From Salinivirgaceae bacterium (lineage in GTDB: Bacteria > Bacteroidota > Bacteroidia > Bacteroidales > SZUA-534), in the NCBI GenBank assembly GCA_017474765.1, contig JAFVGW010000051.1, positions 1-47,551 on the forward strand: 47,551 nt of DNA, written 5' to 3'. Each line of letters begins with the position of its first letter. Positions within the stretch are counted from its first letter, which is position 1. The notes beneath the pieces are model-generated. The model did no database searches. It was not told the origin of the DNA and worked only from the letters and a program-made list of their open reading frames with translations. The position numbers were made by a program, and so were the translations under genes. Positions 1 through 10,479 of this stretch are shown piece after piece.

Positions 1-2
1 AA

Positions 3-3000
3 ACCCCGACCACCAGCCAGTACGGCAACGTGAAGGTTGAGGTGGGCAATGGCCGAAAGGTGAGCGGAGAGTTTGCCGCAGTGCCGTGGAGCAGCATGCA
101 GGTGATGATGAAGATAGAGGCCGACCCCAACGGCGGCACCGATTATATTGACCTGGGAACCATACAGTTGCAGCCCGCGCCATACGCCATGTATGCAACG
201 GCGGCCGGAATGGTTAACACCGTTGAGGCAGGAGAGCCAAAATCGGACAGCAATGCGCTGTTTGAGGTTAAAGACAAAGACGGCAATGTGGTGTTCGCCG
301 TTTATCGCGACGGCGTGCGCGTGTTTGTTGATGACACATCCAGCGCCAAAGCAATGCGCACAGGCTTTGCCGTTTCAGGGCGCCGAGCAGCCAAAGAGGG
401 CGGTGAAGCCAACTATTTCGAGGTTACAGCAGACGGAACGCAAGTGTTTGTGGATGAGGATACTGCAGCCAAGGCTGTGCGCACAGGTTTTGCAGTGGCG
501 GGCCGCCGAGCAGGAGCCAAAGACGCTCCGGCCGATTTGTTCACAGTTGGCTCAACCGGCACACAGGTTTACATTGACGAGGATGCGACCAAGGCCGTCC
601 GTACGGGATTTGCAGTGGCAGGCCGCCGAGCAGGAGCCAAGGATGGTTTGGACAACTGCCTGGAAATCAATACTGATGGCATCCGCGTTTATATCGACAA
701 TGACGAAGATTCAACCAAGGCCATCCGCACGGGCTTTGCAGTGTCGGGTCGCAGGGCAGCCAAGGGAGAAAACAGCAAATTCTTGGAAATCAACGCCGAT
801 GGCACCAAAGTATATGTTGACGATGACGAAAAAGCCATACGTACAGGTTTCGCAGTATCGGGCCGCAGGGCAGCTAAGGGCAAGGAGCCGAAACTCTTTG
901 AAGTGAACAGCTTCGGCACACAAATCTACATTGATACAGAAAAAGACAAGGCCATGCGTACAGGCTTTGCAGTGAGCGGCCGCCGTGCAGCCAAAAAAGG
1001 CGAGGTCACCAATAGATATATGGTGATTGATGCTGACGGCACCCGCATCTATGTTGACTATGAGGAGGCCAAGGCCATGCGTACAGGCTTTGCGGTGAGC
1101 GGCCGCCGGGCAGCCAAAAACGGCACACCGAACACCATACTGAAAGTGGACAACGCAGAGGGCACCCGCGCCTACATTGATGACATTGACGGCAAAGCCA
1201 TGCAGACGGGCTTTGCGGTGAGCGGCCGCCGAGCCGCCAAAGAGGGCGCACCAGACCTGCTGCGAATCACAAGCGGCAGCACGACGCTCGCAGCTGCGAG
1301 TCTGTCCTTGCAGGACAAGGAGACCAACAAAGACCTGATGTCGATATCAAGCACGAATACAAGCATAAACACCGACGATTTCTCGCTGAGCAACCACGAA
1401 GACAAGGATATGCTGACGGCCAATACCGAAAGTGTTGAGTTGAAAACCGATGTGGTTGTGGCTGGTGAGGTGACGCAAAATGTTAAGGTTGAGGAAATTA
1501 ATGATATTGAACCCATCAGATTTGATGTGGAGGAAATTATAACCATAAAAGTTGCCGACTCGGTACCGGCATTGGAGGCACCTAACGGCTACTCGCTGCT
1601 GAAAATCTATGGCAATGGCGTTTTTGCGCAGACCAAAAATGTTGATGCTGAGGGAAATACATTCATGCTGTTCAATGCTTCCGGCAATCTCACCACATTC
1701 CACAGTGAGGCAGCGGCGGCAGTGATAATGACCAACGCTTCGACTTCCGACGCCAAACTGATTGTATGGCCGTTGAAACAAGTCAACAATCTGCCCATCA
1801 ACTTTGGTTTGATGGCGGCAGGTGACACCAGCAATCGATATGTTCCGGTGGAGGTATACGTCAATGCCGACGGACCAGTTGAATGCCTCGTTGATGTGAA
1901 ATCGGCTGATGAAGAACTCGGCAAGGTGAGGATAGAAGGCCTGAAAGTTTACGGCTCAAAGGTTGAAATTCACGCTGACGCGATTGCAGAGGGCTATCAC
2001 TTTGCAGGATGGAGCGACGAACGCTCAGCCAACCCGCGTACGGTGCTCATTCTGCACGACACCGCCTTCGCATCGGCAAAATTCGAAATCAACACCTATA
2101 ATATAACGACCTCTGCCGAGAACGGTACGGTTGAAATCGTTGGTGAATCTAATGACGACGGCACATTCAATCATGACACTAAAATAGAACTAAAAGCCAT
2201 TGCTTCAGATAATTACCACTTTGCAAACTGGACCGATGGCGATACCGCCAATCCGCGTGAGTTCACCATTGTGAGCGACACCGCGTTTGAGGCAGTGTTT
2301 GTCCAAGACGAGATAAGCAAGACCGTAACCGTAACGTTCGTCTCCGGCAACGACAGCACTGTGGTAAATGCGGATTATAACACCACAATCACAGAGCCAG
2401 ACACACCAACACGTGACAATTACCAATTTGGCGGCTGGTACACCGATGAAAAATTCACAACTTCGTTCGACTTCTCAGCCCCGGTTACAGAAAACATAAC
2501 TGTTTACGCCAAATGGATACTTAACAGTTATTCAATATCAATTGCACCGGTTGAGGGCGGCGAGGCGAGTGTTTCTCCCGCAGCAAATGCCGACTATGGT
2601 AAATATTCGCACGGAACCAGAGTTACAGTTACCGCAAGCCCTAAGGAGGCTGATGGCTACGAATTTGTGGAATGGGCTGCTAGGGACATGGCGTTGGATG
2701 ATGCCCAAAAGAAAAGTACGGTGTTGGAGTTCGAAATCACATCGGATGTGAATCTGAGACCCGTATTTGCTTTGAAGAAATACCTTATCAACGCCACGGC
2801 AGAAGAAGGCGGCTCAATCAGCACTGAAGGACTTGACCAGAACAACTATGCCGAGCACGGAACAGAAGTCACACTTACAGCCCAACCATCCGGCTATGCA
2901 TACGAATTTGCAGGCTGGGAGAGTGACAACCTTGAATTGACCGATGAGCAGAAATGGAGCGAAACCATTGAAATAGAGGTTAAACAAGCCTTTGACATCA

Positions 3001-6000
3001 CGGCCAAGTTTGCATTGAAAAAATATTTAGTGCAGACCGGCGGTGGTCAAAATGGTAAAGTTACAGTCACGGTAAAAGAAGGTCCGGAACCCGAAAACGA
3101 CTATTATGTTCATGGAACAGTTGTCAAATTCACAGCCGAGCCTAACGGCCCCGACTACGAATTTGGCGAATGGTTGGGAAGTGTCATTAATACGCTCACC
3201 GATGAGCAGAAACACAGCAACGAGATTCAAGTTACCGTAACGTCAGAAATAATTGCGCAAGCCACATTCAAGCAGAAAATGGCAGTAACTTTCAATGCCA
3301 ACGGCGGCAAATTTGGCAACGATGATGCTGTTACATCTACTACAATCTATGTCAGCAATGGTGGAAAAATCGCCCAAGAACAAATTCCGGCACCCACACG
3401 CGAGGGCTACACGCTGACCAACTGGCTCGACCAGGATGGCAATGATTTTGATTTCAGCACTGAAATCAACGGCAACACCACATTCACTGCCCAATGGGTA
3501 AGAGAGTTATATGTGGCTTCAAGAAGTGATGGCGAAGTCGGTAGCGGCACAGAAAGCAACCCGTTTGCCTCTGTCCAAAAGGCGTTTGAAGCCATTTTGA
3601 ACGAACAGAAGACCAACACCGACTATCGGATTGTGGTTCTCGGCACACTTGAGGGCGGCCAATCGTTAGGCGACTTTTTTGATGATGGCAAGACGGCCAC
3701 AACCCTTGAAGGCACTACCATTACTCTTGTAGGACAAGAGTATAATCAGCAGCCTGCTGCTATCGACGGAAAATCGACAGGAAACGAGGATACTGACCCG
3801 ATTGCTCTCCAGGTATTCACCAACATTCCGGTAACTATTGAGAATCTAACAATCACTGGTGGCCGCAACCGTGAGGCTGGCGGAATACAGATTAGTAGCG
3901 AAGCCGGTGTTGTGAGCCACGTAACACTTGGCGCAGGTGCGATTGTAACTGATAACTATGTGTTGGAAGGTGGCGGCGGTGGAGTCTCTGTGAATGGCGA
4001 AGGCAGTACATTTAAAATGCTGCCTGGTAGCAAGATAACAAACAACATTGCCGGTACGGAAGACGATGTCACAAACAGCGTAAACGGCCAAGGCGCAAAC
4101 GGTGGCGGTGTTTATGTTGGTGTAGGCAGCACATTTGTAATGGCCGGCGGCGTAATCAGCGGCAACGAGGCTGTTAGTCCGGAAAGTGATAATGAGCACA
4201 TTTATGGCCGAGGCGGCGGCGTTTACAATGAAGGAACAATGTATATGTACGGCTCGGCGGTTATTGGTGATACAACAAAAAAGGAGGTACCAAAAACCGA
4301 CGCGCACTCTAACATGGCAAAGAACGGTGGAGGTATCTTCAATAATTGTGGAAAATTGTGGATTGGCTACAAACCTGCCGCGAATGACGGCGATGAGCCT
4401 GTTGAAGACAATGATTTTGCAGGCGGCATTGCCTACAACTATGCCTCAGCCAATGGCGGCGGCATAGGTTTGGGCGGCTATAATAATTCAGAAAGCAATC
4501 ACATCAACAAAGGCAAGATAGCATATAATGCGGCTGCAGAAGAAGGTGGCGGTATAGGCAGAATTTCTGATAATTCCGGATATAGTGCCTTATATATCGA
4601 CCAATCCATCATCACAGGTAATGAGGCAGGAGGCAGCGGAGGCGGACTATTCCTTAATAACTATGAAGTGGAAATAGAAAATGAATCCATAAACAACACT
4701 ATCATCAGCAACAATACCGCTACAAACGATGGCGGCGGATTATACTTCGAAGGATATAAGCCGATTGCGCTGGATGATTGCCAAGTCACTGGCAACAAAG
4801 CGCTGAGAGGTGCCGGTGTTTATTTAGTGGGTGATGGAGAATTGCACATGAACAGCGGCAGCATTACTGATAATGTATTGCATGAAGACCCAAATGAGGA
4901 GGATATTTACGATGACCCACACGGAAAGGGTGTATTTATCAATTACTCATCAGAAATGTATGTCAGCGGAGCGCCTATAGTTGATGAGGTGTATGGAGAA
5001 TATCCTACTGTAGTATATATTGAACTTGAAAAAATAGAAGTATATGATGATTATGGCTATTCCTATTATGAAGATGGAGAACCTCTGCAATTGTCCAGTG
5101 GTGCAAGAATAACAGTCACACCGGAAGAGTATAATAGTCCCTCAGTGTATGGTGACTATGTCTCATATGGGACGGAGATTATTGGCAACTGCACAGCCAA
5201 CAATTATGAATATTTCACAGTAACACCCAACGACGAGCATGATTGGGTTATTAACGAGGAAGGCTATCTCACATACGAGTGTACGGTGGAGTTTACAGGC
5301 GATGGCACCGGGGGTATTTCTAATCAGACGGTTATGCTTGGCGGAAAAATTGACAATCCAACAGATGAATTGCAAGAGCAGGAAGGTAAATGTTTTGCTG
5401 GCTGGGTTGATAATGAAAACCAATTCTTCTATCCTGACTACAGTGTTGTGACAGGCGACATGACTCTCACTGCTCAATGGGTTATGCCTTTCACCGATAT
5501 CTATGTCAATGCCACATCAGATTATTCGCCCACTGACGCCGATAAACCTCAAGGTGGCGAGGACAATCAATTCACCACGATACAAGATGCCGTTGATTTG
5601 ATAGCCTCATTCAACCAATCAGACTTGGACTACACAATCCATGTTACAGGAATGGACAACAACTCCGTTATCATTCCCGAGGATAGAAGTTATTTTGTTG
5701 AATATTACGATGAAGAAGTGCTTAAGATAAATACAGTGTCATTCAAAATCGCCAAGTCAATCTTGGTGAAGGGTGAAACTGATGAAAGCGGAATGCAGAT
5801 TTCTTCACAACCTCTTCAGATATTAACCACAGTACCGGTCACTCTTCAAAGTATAAAAATAATGCCTGTCAACAATAACTATCAGGTAGTCGAAATAGGA
5901 GACGGTGCTGATGTGATTATTTATGATACAGAGATAAAATGTGATAAAACCAATAGTGATAATGAGCACCAGGGTGCTGTCATTGTTCATGGTAAACTCA

Positions 6001-9000
6001 CAATGAACGGCAACTCAAGTATTCATGGGTTTAAGTTTAGTGGCAGTAGCAGAAATAATAATGATTATACAGGCGGTGTATATGTTTATGGTGATTTGGT
6101 TATGAATGGAACTTCGTCAATCTACAGTTGCACTGGTGGAGGAATCCGTATTTCTGGAGGTCGTGTAACAATGAACGGAGAAGCAACCATTGGTGGTGAA
6201 GATAAAGGTTGCAATGCCGTTAATGGTAAAGGTGGAGGTGTGTATGTTAAAAACGGTTCGCTTACAATGTACGACCATGCCACAATTTCATATTGCACCA
6301 GCCAATATGGCGGTGGTGTATATATGGATGGTGAATCTTCGTTTACCATGAAGAGTGCAGATAATATTATTTCAAATTGCGCAGCTAGTTATGCTGCAGG
6401 AGTGTATGTTGGTGGAGGTAGCACTTTCATTATGGAAAATGGAAAAATCAACAATAACAATGGTTCGTATCGGTCAGGTAGTGATTACATATATACTGAT
6501 GGCGGTGTTTGTATTGATGCAGTGGCTAATTATGATTCGTACAGTGGAAAAATAGAATTACCTGGCAAATTCATAATGAAAGGCGGTGAGGTTTGCAGCA
6601 ATACTGGAAATGGAGTCAGTGTTAGCGGGGCGTACAAAAACTATGACGTGAACAATCAATATGGGTATTATGCGTATAGTGATCAATTTGCTGTCAGTGG
6701 TGTGTTCGACATGCAGGGAGGAACTATTTCCGGCAGCACCAATGGATACGGAGTATATGTGCATGCCTCAGCACAGGCCAACAGCGAATCTGCTCATCGT
6801 TCTACAACAGGCTTGTTCAAAATCCAACCTCAGGCAACAGTTACCGATGCTGTATACCTGGAATACGCTCAAAATTCTTATGGTGTGTCACAAGCCCAAG
6901 TCACCATTGCCGGTGCTTTGCAAAACGAACTAATGATAACTCCAAAGAATTACAACACAACACTTCCGCTGGTTGCCGTTGCCGAAGGTGCAGAAACAAC
7001 TTTTGATGCCAACCTCAGCAAGTTCAAAGTGTCGCCATACCAGCCTCTTGGCTACGACATGGCATCGTACTACAACATGGGCGACGATGGCACTGTATAT
7101 GTGGATGTTGATGAAACTCGTCAAACAATTGAAGCGATGACCAAAGACGGAACAATTGCACTTACAGCAAAAATAGCCAATTCCGAAAAAGAAGGATGGC
7201 TTCAAAGTATAGCATCTGCAATCGGCAGTGAGGACAGAAGAATCACATTGGATTTGTCGAATATGAGTGGGGTGACTGCGATTGGCAGCGACGCTTTTGA
7301 TAATTGCTCTAATCTTGCGGGCATTGTTCTGCCGCAGGGCATAACCCAAATAGGCGGCAGTGCGTTCAGCGGCACCAGCATCGCCTTAATTGACATTCCT
7401 GATGGAGTGGAAACTATAGCCGCAGATGCGTTTAATGGCTGCGGAAATCTTGAATCGGTAGTGCTTCCCGCCTCGCTCACAACAATTGAAACAGATGCGT
7501 TTGCGGACTGCAGCAATCTCAAAACCGTTTACTTTAAAGGCTCAGAAGATGCTAAGGCTGTGCTTTTAACTAGTATTCAAGACAACACACCGCTCTCGAG
7601 CGCCGATTGGATTTGCAACAGTGTCTGCCTCTATGTCAGCCCCAATGGCAACAATGGCTATAATGGGCGAACGGCAGCCAAACCGTGTAAAGATATGGAT
7701 GGTTCTAAAGACAATGGGTCTATTTTCGATAGGATAAGAAATAGTTATGGTTCGACTAACAACATCATTGTCTTTGTCAATGGCACAATGACTGGCACAT
7801 ACACGCTTTATGCAGCAGATGGTACAGATGACAACAATTCCGCTGTCTGGGGCTTCAACGGTAAAGTCGCTTCAATCACCTTCTGCGGCCTTTATGGCCT
7901 CCGCAATGGCGAGCCAATGGCTGTGTTCGATGGAAACGACATGAGTAAAGACGTGTTCAACATTAAGACAACAGTGCCTATAACCTTCAAGAATCTGACA
8001 ATAAAAAATGGTCGTCGTGGTATTATGGCAATTGGTACCAGCGGCAGCAAATGTAATGTGACAATCGGAAGCAGCGCTCATATCACAGGTAACGGCAGCG
8101 ATATCACTAACGCTGAGCATTGTGGTGTAAGGTTGTATTATGCTGATTTGACTCTCGATGGCGGAAAAATCACAGCCAACAAAGGTAAACAAGGCGGCGG
8201 TGTATATCTGAATTATTATAGCACATTAACAATGAAGAGCGGAAGCATAGAAAACAACGAAGCGCAAAACGGTGGTGGCGTGTATGTTATTAATGCAATA
8301 TATAATGATCCAAATTCGAGTTCAACATTCACCATGCAGGGCGGCACCATAAGTGGCAATACGGCAAGCACTGGCAATGGCGTATCTTGTTTAGGCAATT
8401 TCAAAATGAGCGGTTCCGCTTATATCACTGCTGACAACGATGTATGGTTAACCGAAAAAATTACAATAACCAGAGAACTTACAACCGAAGGCACAGTGGC
8501 AACAATCACACCATCAAGTTACGGGACAGCCGTTAAAGTGCTTGATGGAGAATCTTCTTTGGTGTCTTCAGCAAGCAGCAAGTTTGCAGTAACGAACGAT
8601 TCTCAAGGTGGCAAATGGAGAGTCAATACCGACGGTTATTTGGAAGCAGGTCCATTAGGCAGCAAATCCCAACCCAGCGCCGTGGGTGATATAGTATTTA
8701 GCGATGGCACCGCAGAGGCATATTCAGCCAATATGCAACTGTCTGATAAACAAAAGAATGCGGCTGTGGCGGTGATATTCAAAGTGAGTGGGGCAGATAA
8801 GTATGGAGTGGGGTTGACGCAAAGCAATTCAACAAAATGGGCAACTGCCGATGCCCGAATTTATTATGAGCAAGCTTTCGCTCAAGCATTGGCAAGTGAG
8901 TGTAGTGATGATAATGGCGCTCTGAATAACTATTCTATCACTGATGATATGAGTTATTATCCTTCTCTCCAATGGGTATCTAATCTTGGCTCTGGATGGT

Positions 9001-9224
9001 ATTTCCCTGCAAAGAACGAATTGTCCGCATTAATGAGTAGCAGTAGCATGAGTACAGTTAACAGTTCAATTAATAAGGTGGGTGGAACATCATTGAGTGG
9101 AAATTATTGGTCATCAACCCTTGTGGAAGATGGAATGGGTGCATACGCGTATGTAAGTGGTAGTATAAACGGCAATTCAAGTTTTACATCCACATATAAT
9201 GTCCGTGCCATTAAGAAGTTTTAG
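3..9224 (+). CDS. Giant repeat-rich surface/adhesin-like protein, 5' partial
   Basis: The reading frame is open from the first bases of the window and ends with TAG at 9222-9224. The GTG at 30 is unlikely to be the true start, because the codons before it (TPTTSQYGN) belong to the N-terminal domain usual in this family, so signal peptide and start lie upstream. Visible order, counting from the codon at 30: an N-terminal domain ending in 'PAPYAMYATAAG'; eight repeats containing TGFAVSGRRAAK (about residues 107-410); InlB-like/divergent B-repeats with 'FAGW' and 'FGGWYT' motifs (about 634-1157); beta-helix stretches rich in 'NGGGVYV...F.M.GG.ISGN' (about 1160-1690, 1820-2350, 2530-2855); one further B-repeat near 1750-1818; a BspA-type LRR_5 block with 'IGSDAFDNCSNL' (about 2404-2505); and a C-terminal DUF1566-like domain (about 2888-3064; 'GSGWYFPAKNEL', 'NYWSS'). 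These families sit on cell surfaces and suggest adhesion. No T9SS C-terminal domain is evident. The ligand is unknown. Confidence 0.85.
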   Translation, partial: TPTTSQYGNVKVEVGNGRKVSGEFAAVPWSSMQVMMKIEADPNGGTDYIDLGTIQLQPAPYAMYATAAGMVNTVEAGEPKSDSNALFEVKDKDGNVVFAVYRDGVRVFVDDTSSAKAMRTGFAVSGRRAAKEGGEANYFEVTADGTQVFVDEDTAAKAVRTGFAVAGRRAGAKDAPADLFTVGSTGTQVYIDEDATKAVRTGFAVAGRRAGAKDGLDNCLEINTDGIRVYIDNDEDSTKAIRTGFAVSGRRAAKGENSKFLEINADGTKVYVDDDEKAIRTGFAVSGRRAAKGKEPKLFEVNSFGTQIYIDTEKDKAMRTGFAVSGRRAAKKGEVTNRYMVIDADGTRIYVDYEEAKAMRTGFAVSGRRAAKNGTPNTILKVDNAEGTRAYIDDIDGKAMQTGFAVSGRRAAKEGAPDLLRITSGSTTLAAASLSLQDKETNKDLMSISSTNTSINTDDFSLSNHEDKDMLTANTESVELKTDVVVAGEVTQNVKVEEINDIEPIRFDVEEIITIKVADSVPALEAPNGYSLLKIYGNGVFAQTKNVDAEGNTFMLFNASGNLTTFHSEAAAAVIMTNASTSDAKLIVWPLKQVNNLPINFGLMAAGDTSNRYVPVEVYVNADGPVECLVDVKSADEELGKVRIEGLKVYGSKVEIHADAIAEGYHFAGWSDERSANPRTVLILHDTAFASAKFEINTYNITTSAENGTVEIVGESNDDGTFNHDTKIELKAIASDNYHFANWTDGDTANPREFTIVSDTAFEAVFVQDEISKTVTVTFVSGNDSTVVNADYNTTITEPDTPTRDNYQFGGWYTDEKFTTSFDFSAPVTENITVYAKWILNSYSISIAPVEGGEASVSPAANADYGKYSHGTRVTVTASPKEADGYEFVEWAARDMALDDAQKKSTVLEFEITSDVNLRPVFALKKYLINATAEEGGSISTEGLDQNNYAEHGTEVTLTAQPSGYAYEFAGWESDNLELTDEQKWSETIEIEVKQAFDITAKFALKKYLVQTGGGQNGKVTVTVKEGPEPENDYYVHGTVVKFTAEPNGPDYEFGEWLGSVINTLTDEQKHSNEIQVTVTSEIIAQATFKQKMAVTFNANGGKFGNDDAVTSTTIYVSNGGKIAQEQIPAPTREGYTLTNWLDQDGNDFDFSTEINGNTTFTAQWVRELYVASRSDGEVGSGTESNPFASVQKAFEAILNEQKTNTDYRIVVLGTLEGGQSLGDFFDDGKTATTLEGTTITLVGQEYNQQPAAIDGKSTGNEDTDPIALQVFTNIPVTIENLTITGGRNREAGGIQISSEAGVVSHVTLGAGAIVTDNYVLEGGGGGVSVNGEGSTFKMLPGSKITNNIAGTEDDVTNSVNGQGANGGGVYVGVGSTFVMAGGVISGNEAVSPESDNEHIYGRGGGVYNEGTMYMYGSAVIGDTTKKEVPKTDAHSNMAKNGGGIFNNCGKLWIGYKPAANDGDEPVEDNDFAGGIAYNYASANGGGIGLGGYNNSESNHINKGKIAYNAAAEEGGGIGRISDNSGYSALYIDQSIITGNEAGGSGGGLFLNNYEVEIENESINNTIISNNTATNDGGGLYFEGYKPIALDDCQVTGNKALRGAGVYLVGDGELHMNSGSITDNVLHEDPNEEDIYDDPHGKGVFINYSSEMYVSGAPIVDEVYGEYPTVVYIELEKIEVYDDYGYSYYEDGEPLQLSSGARITVTPEEYNSPSVYGDYVSYGTEIIGNCTANNYEYFTVTPNDEHDWVINEEGYLTYECTVEFTGDGTGGISNQTVMLGGKIDNPTDELQEQEGKCFAGWVDNENQFFYPDYSVVTGDMTLTAQWVMPFTDIYVNATSDYSPTDADKPQGGEDNQFTTIQDAVDLIASFNQSDLDYTIHVTGMDNNSVIIPEDRSYFVEYYDEEVLKINTVSFKIAKSILVKGETDESGMQISSQPLQILTTVPVTLQSIKIMPVNNNYQVVEIGDGADVIIYDTEIKCDKTNSDNEHQGAVIVHGKLTMNGNSSIHGFKFSGSSRNNNDYTGGVYVYGDLVMNGTSSIYSCTGGGIRISGGRVTMNGEATIGGEDKGCNAVNGKGGGVYVKNGSLTMYDHATISYCTSQYGGGVYMDGESSFTMKSADNIISNCAASYAAGVYVGGGSTFIMENGKINNNNGSYRSGSDYIYTDGGVCIDAVANYDSYSGKIELPGKFIMKGGEVCSNTGNGVSVSGAYKNYDVNNQYGYYAYSDQFAVSGVFDMQGGTISGSTNGYGVYVHASAQANSESAHRSTTGLFKIQPQATVTDAVYLEYAQNSYGVSQAQVTIAGALQNELMITPKNYNTTLPLVAVAEGAETTFDANLSKFKVSPYQPLGYDMASYYNMGDDGTVYVDVDETRQTIEAMTKDGTIALTAKIANSEKEGWLQSIASAIGSEDRRITLDLSNMSGVTAIGSDAFDNCSNLAGIVLPQGITQIGGSAFSGTSIALIDIPDGVETIAADAFNGCGNLESVVLPASLTTIETDAFADCSNLKTVYFKGSEDAKAVLLTSIQDNTPLSSADWICNSVCLYVSPNGNNGYNGRTAAKPCKDMDGSKDNGSIFDRIRNSYGSTNNIIVFVNGTMTGTYTLYAADGTDDNNSAVWGFNGKVASITFCGLYGLRNGEPMAVFDGNDMSKDVFNIKTTVPITFKNLTIKNGRRGIMAIGTSGSKCNVTIGSSAHITGNGSDITNAEHCGVRLYYADLTLDGGKITANKGKQGGGVYLNYYSTLTMKSGSIENNEAQNGGGVYVINAIYNDPNSSSTFTMQGGTISGNTASTGNGVSCLGNFKMSGSAYITADNDVWLTEKITITRELTTEGTVATITPSSYGTAVKVLDGESSLVSSASSKFAVTNDSQGGKWRVNTDGYLEAGPLGSKSQPSAVGDIVFSDGTAEAYSANMQLSDKQKNAAVAVIFKVSGADKYGVGLTQSNSTKWATADARIYYEQAFAQALASECSDDNGALNNYSITDDMSYYPSLQWVSNLGSGWYFPAKNELSALMSSSSMSTVNSSINKVGGTSLSGNYWSSTLVEDGMGAYAYVSGSINGNSSFTSTYNVRAIKKF
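348..1290 (+). repeat. Eight tandem FAVSGRRAAK-type coding repeats
   Basis: Units start at about 348, 471, 591, 717, 831, 948, 1071 and 1194, so the period is 114-126 bases (38-42 residues) and always a multiple of three. Each unit begins K-A-(M/V/I)-(R/Q)-TGFAV-(S/A)-GRRA and continues with a variable segment, then a 'DGTxVYVD'-like strand. The GRRA core is highly conserved while the linkers differ in length and sequence. The same architecture is common in Bacteroidales surface proteins. Confidence 0.9.
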
Positions 9225-9242
9225 ATAGGCTTTAGTTGCCAA

Positions 9243-10031
9243 ATGATAACATGGCACAACATAAAGAGTTATCTGCGCTGGCAGTTGCGTGCACGCGACC
9301 GTCAGGGGCACAGAGTGCATTCGCCGTTTCTCTTCTCGCTCATAACCAGCGGATTGCATAATCCGATAGAGGAGGTGTGGGTTCAGGCGGTTGAGGAGCG
9401 CCGCCGGCAGTTGCAGGCCGACAGGAGCGAGGTGGCTGTCACCGATTATGGTTCGGGCAGCAGTTTTGGTAATGGCCGCCGCCGTGTTTGCCAAATTGTC
9501 CGCCACAGTTCCACATCGCCCCGCGACGGGCGTCTGCTCTGCAATCTGGCTTCAGCCTTGCAAAGCGGCAATATTCTGGAGTTGGGCACAAATCTGGGCA
9601 TTGGTTCGCTCTATCTGGCACATTCTGCCAATTGCAGCCGGCTTGTAACCATTGAGGGCTGCCCAAATCTGTCGAAAATAGCTGCCGAAGGATTTAAATT
9701 GTTTGGAGTCAATAATATAACCCTTATAAACGCAGAGTTTTCCCAAGCACTGCCGCAGGCGCTGGAGAGTCTGCCCAGCCTCGATTTTGTATTTATCGAT
9801 GGCAACCACCGCGGCGAGCCTACTCTCAACTATTTCAGCCAATGCCTGACGTATGTGACAAACGACTCCGTCATTGTAATCGACGACATCCACAAAAACG
9901 CCGATATGGAGCGCGCGTGGAGCAAAATTGTTGAAAATGAGCAGGTAACGCTTTCGCTCGATTTTTATACAATGGGGGCCGTCTTTTTCCGCCGCCAATT
10001 GTCGCGTCAAACCATCTCTCTGCGCTATTAA
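9243..10031 (+). CDS. Class I SAM-dependent methyltransferase
   Basis: This is a 262-residue protein starting at the ATG 18 bases after the giant surface gene, so it may be co-transcribed with it. The Rossmann-fold methyltransferase signature is clear: motif I 'ILELGTNLGIG' at residues 111-121, an acidic residue ending strand 2 ('LVTIEGCP'), and 'VFIDGNH' at 183-189, which resembles the metal-binding or catalytic acidic region of O-methyltransferases. A further 'VIVIDDIH' strand follows. The N-terminus is basic and 'HSPF'-containing, as in a common Bacteroidetes family. Substrate is unknown: a small molecule or a surface glycan precursor are both possible. No signal peptide is seen, so it should be cytoplasmic. 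Confidence 0.8.
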   Translation: MITWHNIKSYLRWQLRARDRQGHRVHSPFLFSLITSGLHNPIEEVWVQAVEERRRQLQADRSEVAVTDYGSGSSFGNGRRRVCQIVRHSSTSPRDGRLLCNLASALQSGNILELGTNLGIGSLYLAHSANCSRLVTIEGCPNLSKIAAEGFKLFGVNNITLINAEFSQALPQALESLPSLDFVFIDGNHRGEPTLNYFSQCLTYVTNDSVIVIDDIHKNADMERAWSKIVENEQVTLSLDFYTMGAVFFRRQLSRQTISLRY

Positions 10032-10170
10032 GACGGCAACGCGACCGTTTTTGCAGATGTTAAATCGCTGAAAAACATTTATTTGTGCGGTATATACATT
10101 TTTTTTGCGCATAATGACACATAATAGATTTTTTTTTCATATTTGCGCAAATTTTTAAAAACCTATAATT

Positions 10171-10392
10171 ATGTACTGGACACTTGAATTGGCTTCGAAA
10201 CTGGAGGACGCTCCATGGCCGGCAACAAAGGAAGAATTGATTGATTATGCAATTCGTTCTGGTGCACCAATGGAAGTTGTAGAGAACTTGCAGGAGATGG
10301 AAGATGATGGCGATGTTTATGACAGCATTGAAGACATCTGGCCAGACTACCCAAGCAAGGAAGACTTCTTCTTCAACGAAGACGAATATTGA
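10171..10392 (+). CDS. Small acidic conserved protein (DUF2795-like)
   Basis: This 73-residue, strongly acidic protein begins MYWTLELASKLEDAPWPATK and ends in 'FFFNEDEY'. The segment 'WPATKEELIDYAIRSGAP' matches what I recognise as a DUF2795-type helical domain, highly conserved across Bacteroidetes. Function is unknown. It is monocistronic: a 139-base AT-rich leader precedes it and a hairpin terminator follows within 50 bases. There is no signal peptide or membrane segment, so it is cytoplasmic. The family name is from memory; the gene itself is certain from its conserved sequence and clean boundaries. Confidence 0.85.
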   Translation: MYWTLELASKLEDAPWPATKEELIDYAIRSGAPMEVVENLQEMEDDGDVYDSIEDIWPDYPSKEDFFFNEDEY

Positions 10393-10431
10393 TTATCAGT
10401 TTGTTGCAATCGTAACAAACCTGTAAAAGAC

Positions 10432-10474
10432 AAGCAACAAGGAGAATCGCGCTATTCCCTAGTTGCTTTTTTTT
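10432..10474 (+). terminator. Rho-independent terminator after the DUF2795-like gene
   Basis: The stem AAGCAAC (10432-10438) pairs with GTTGCTT (10462-10468), an imperfect inner stem (GGAGAAT/ATTCCC) extends it, and a run of T residues follows to 10474. Confidence 0.7.
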
Positions 10475-10479
10475 ATTAG

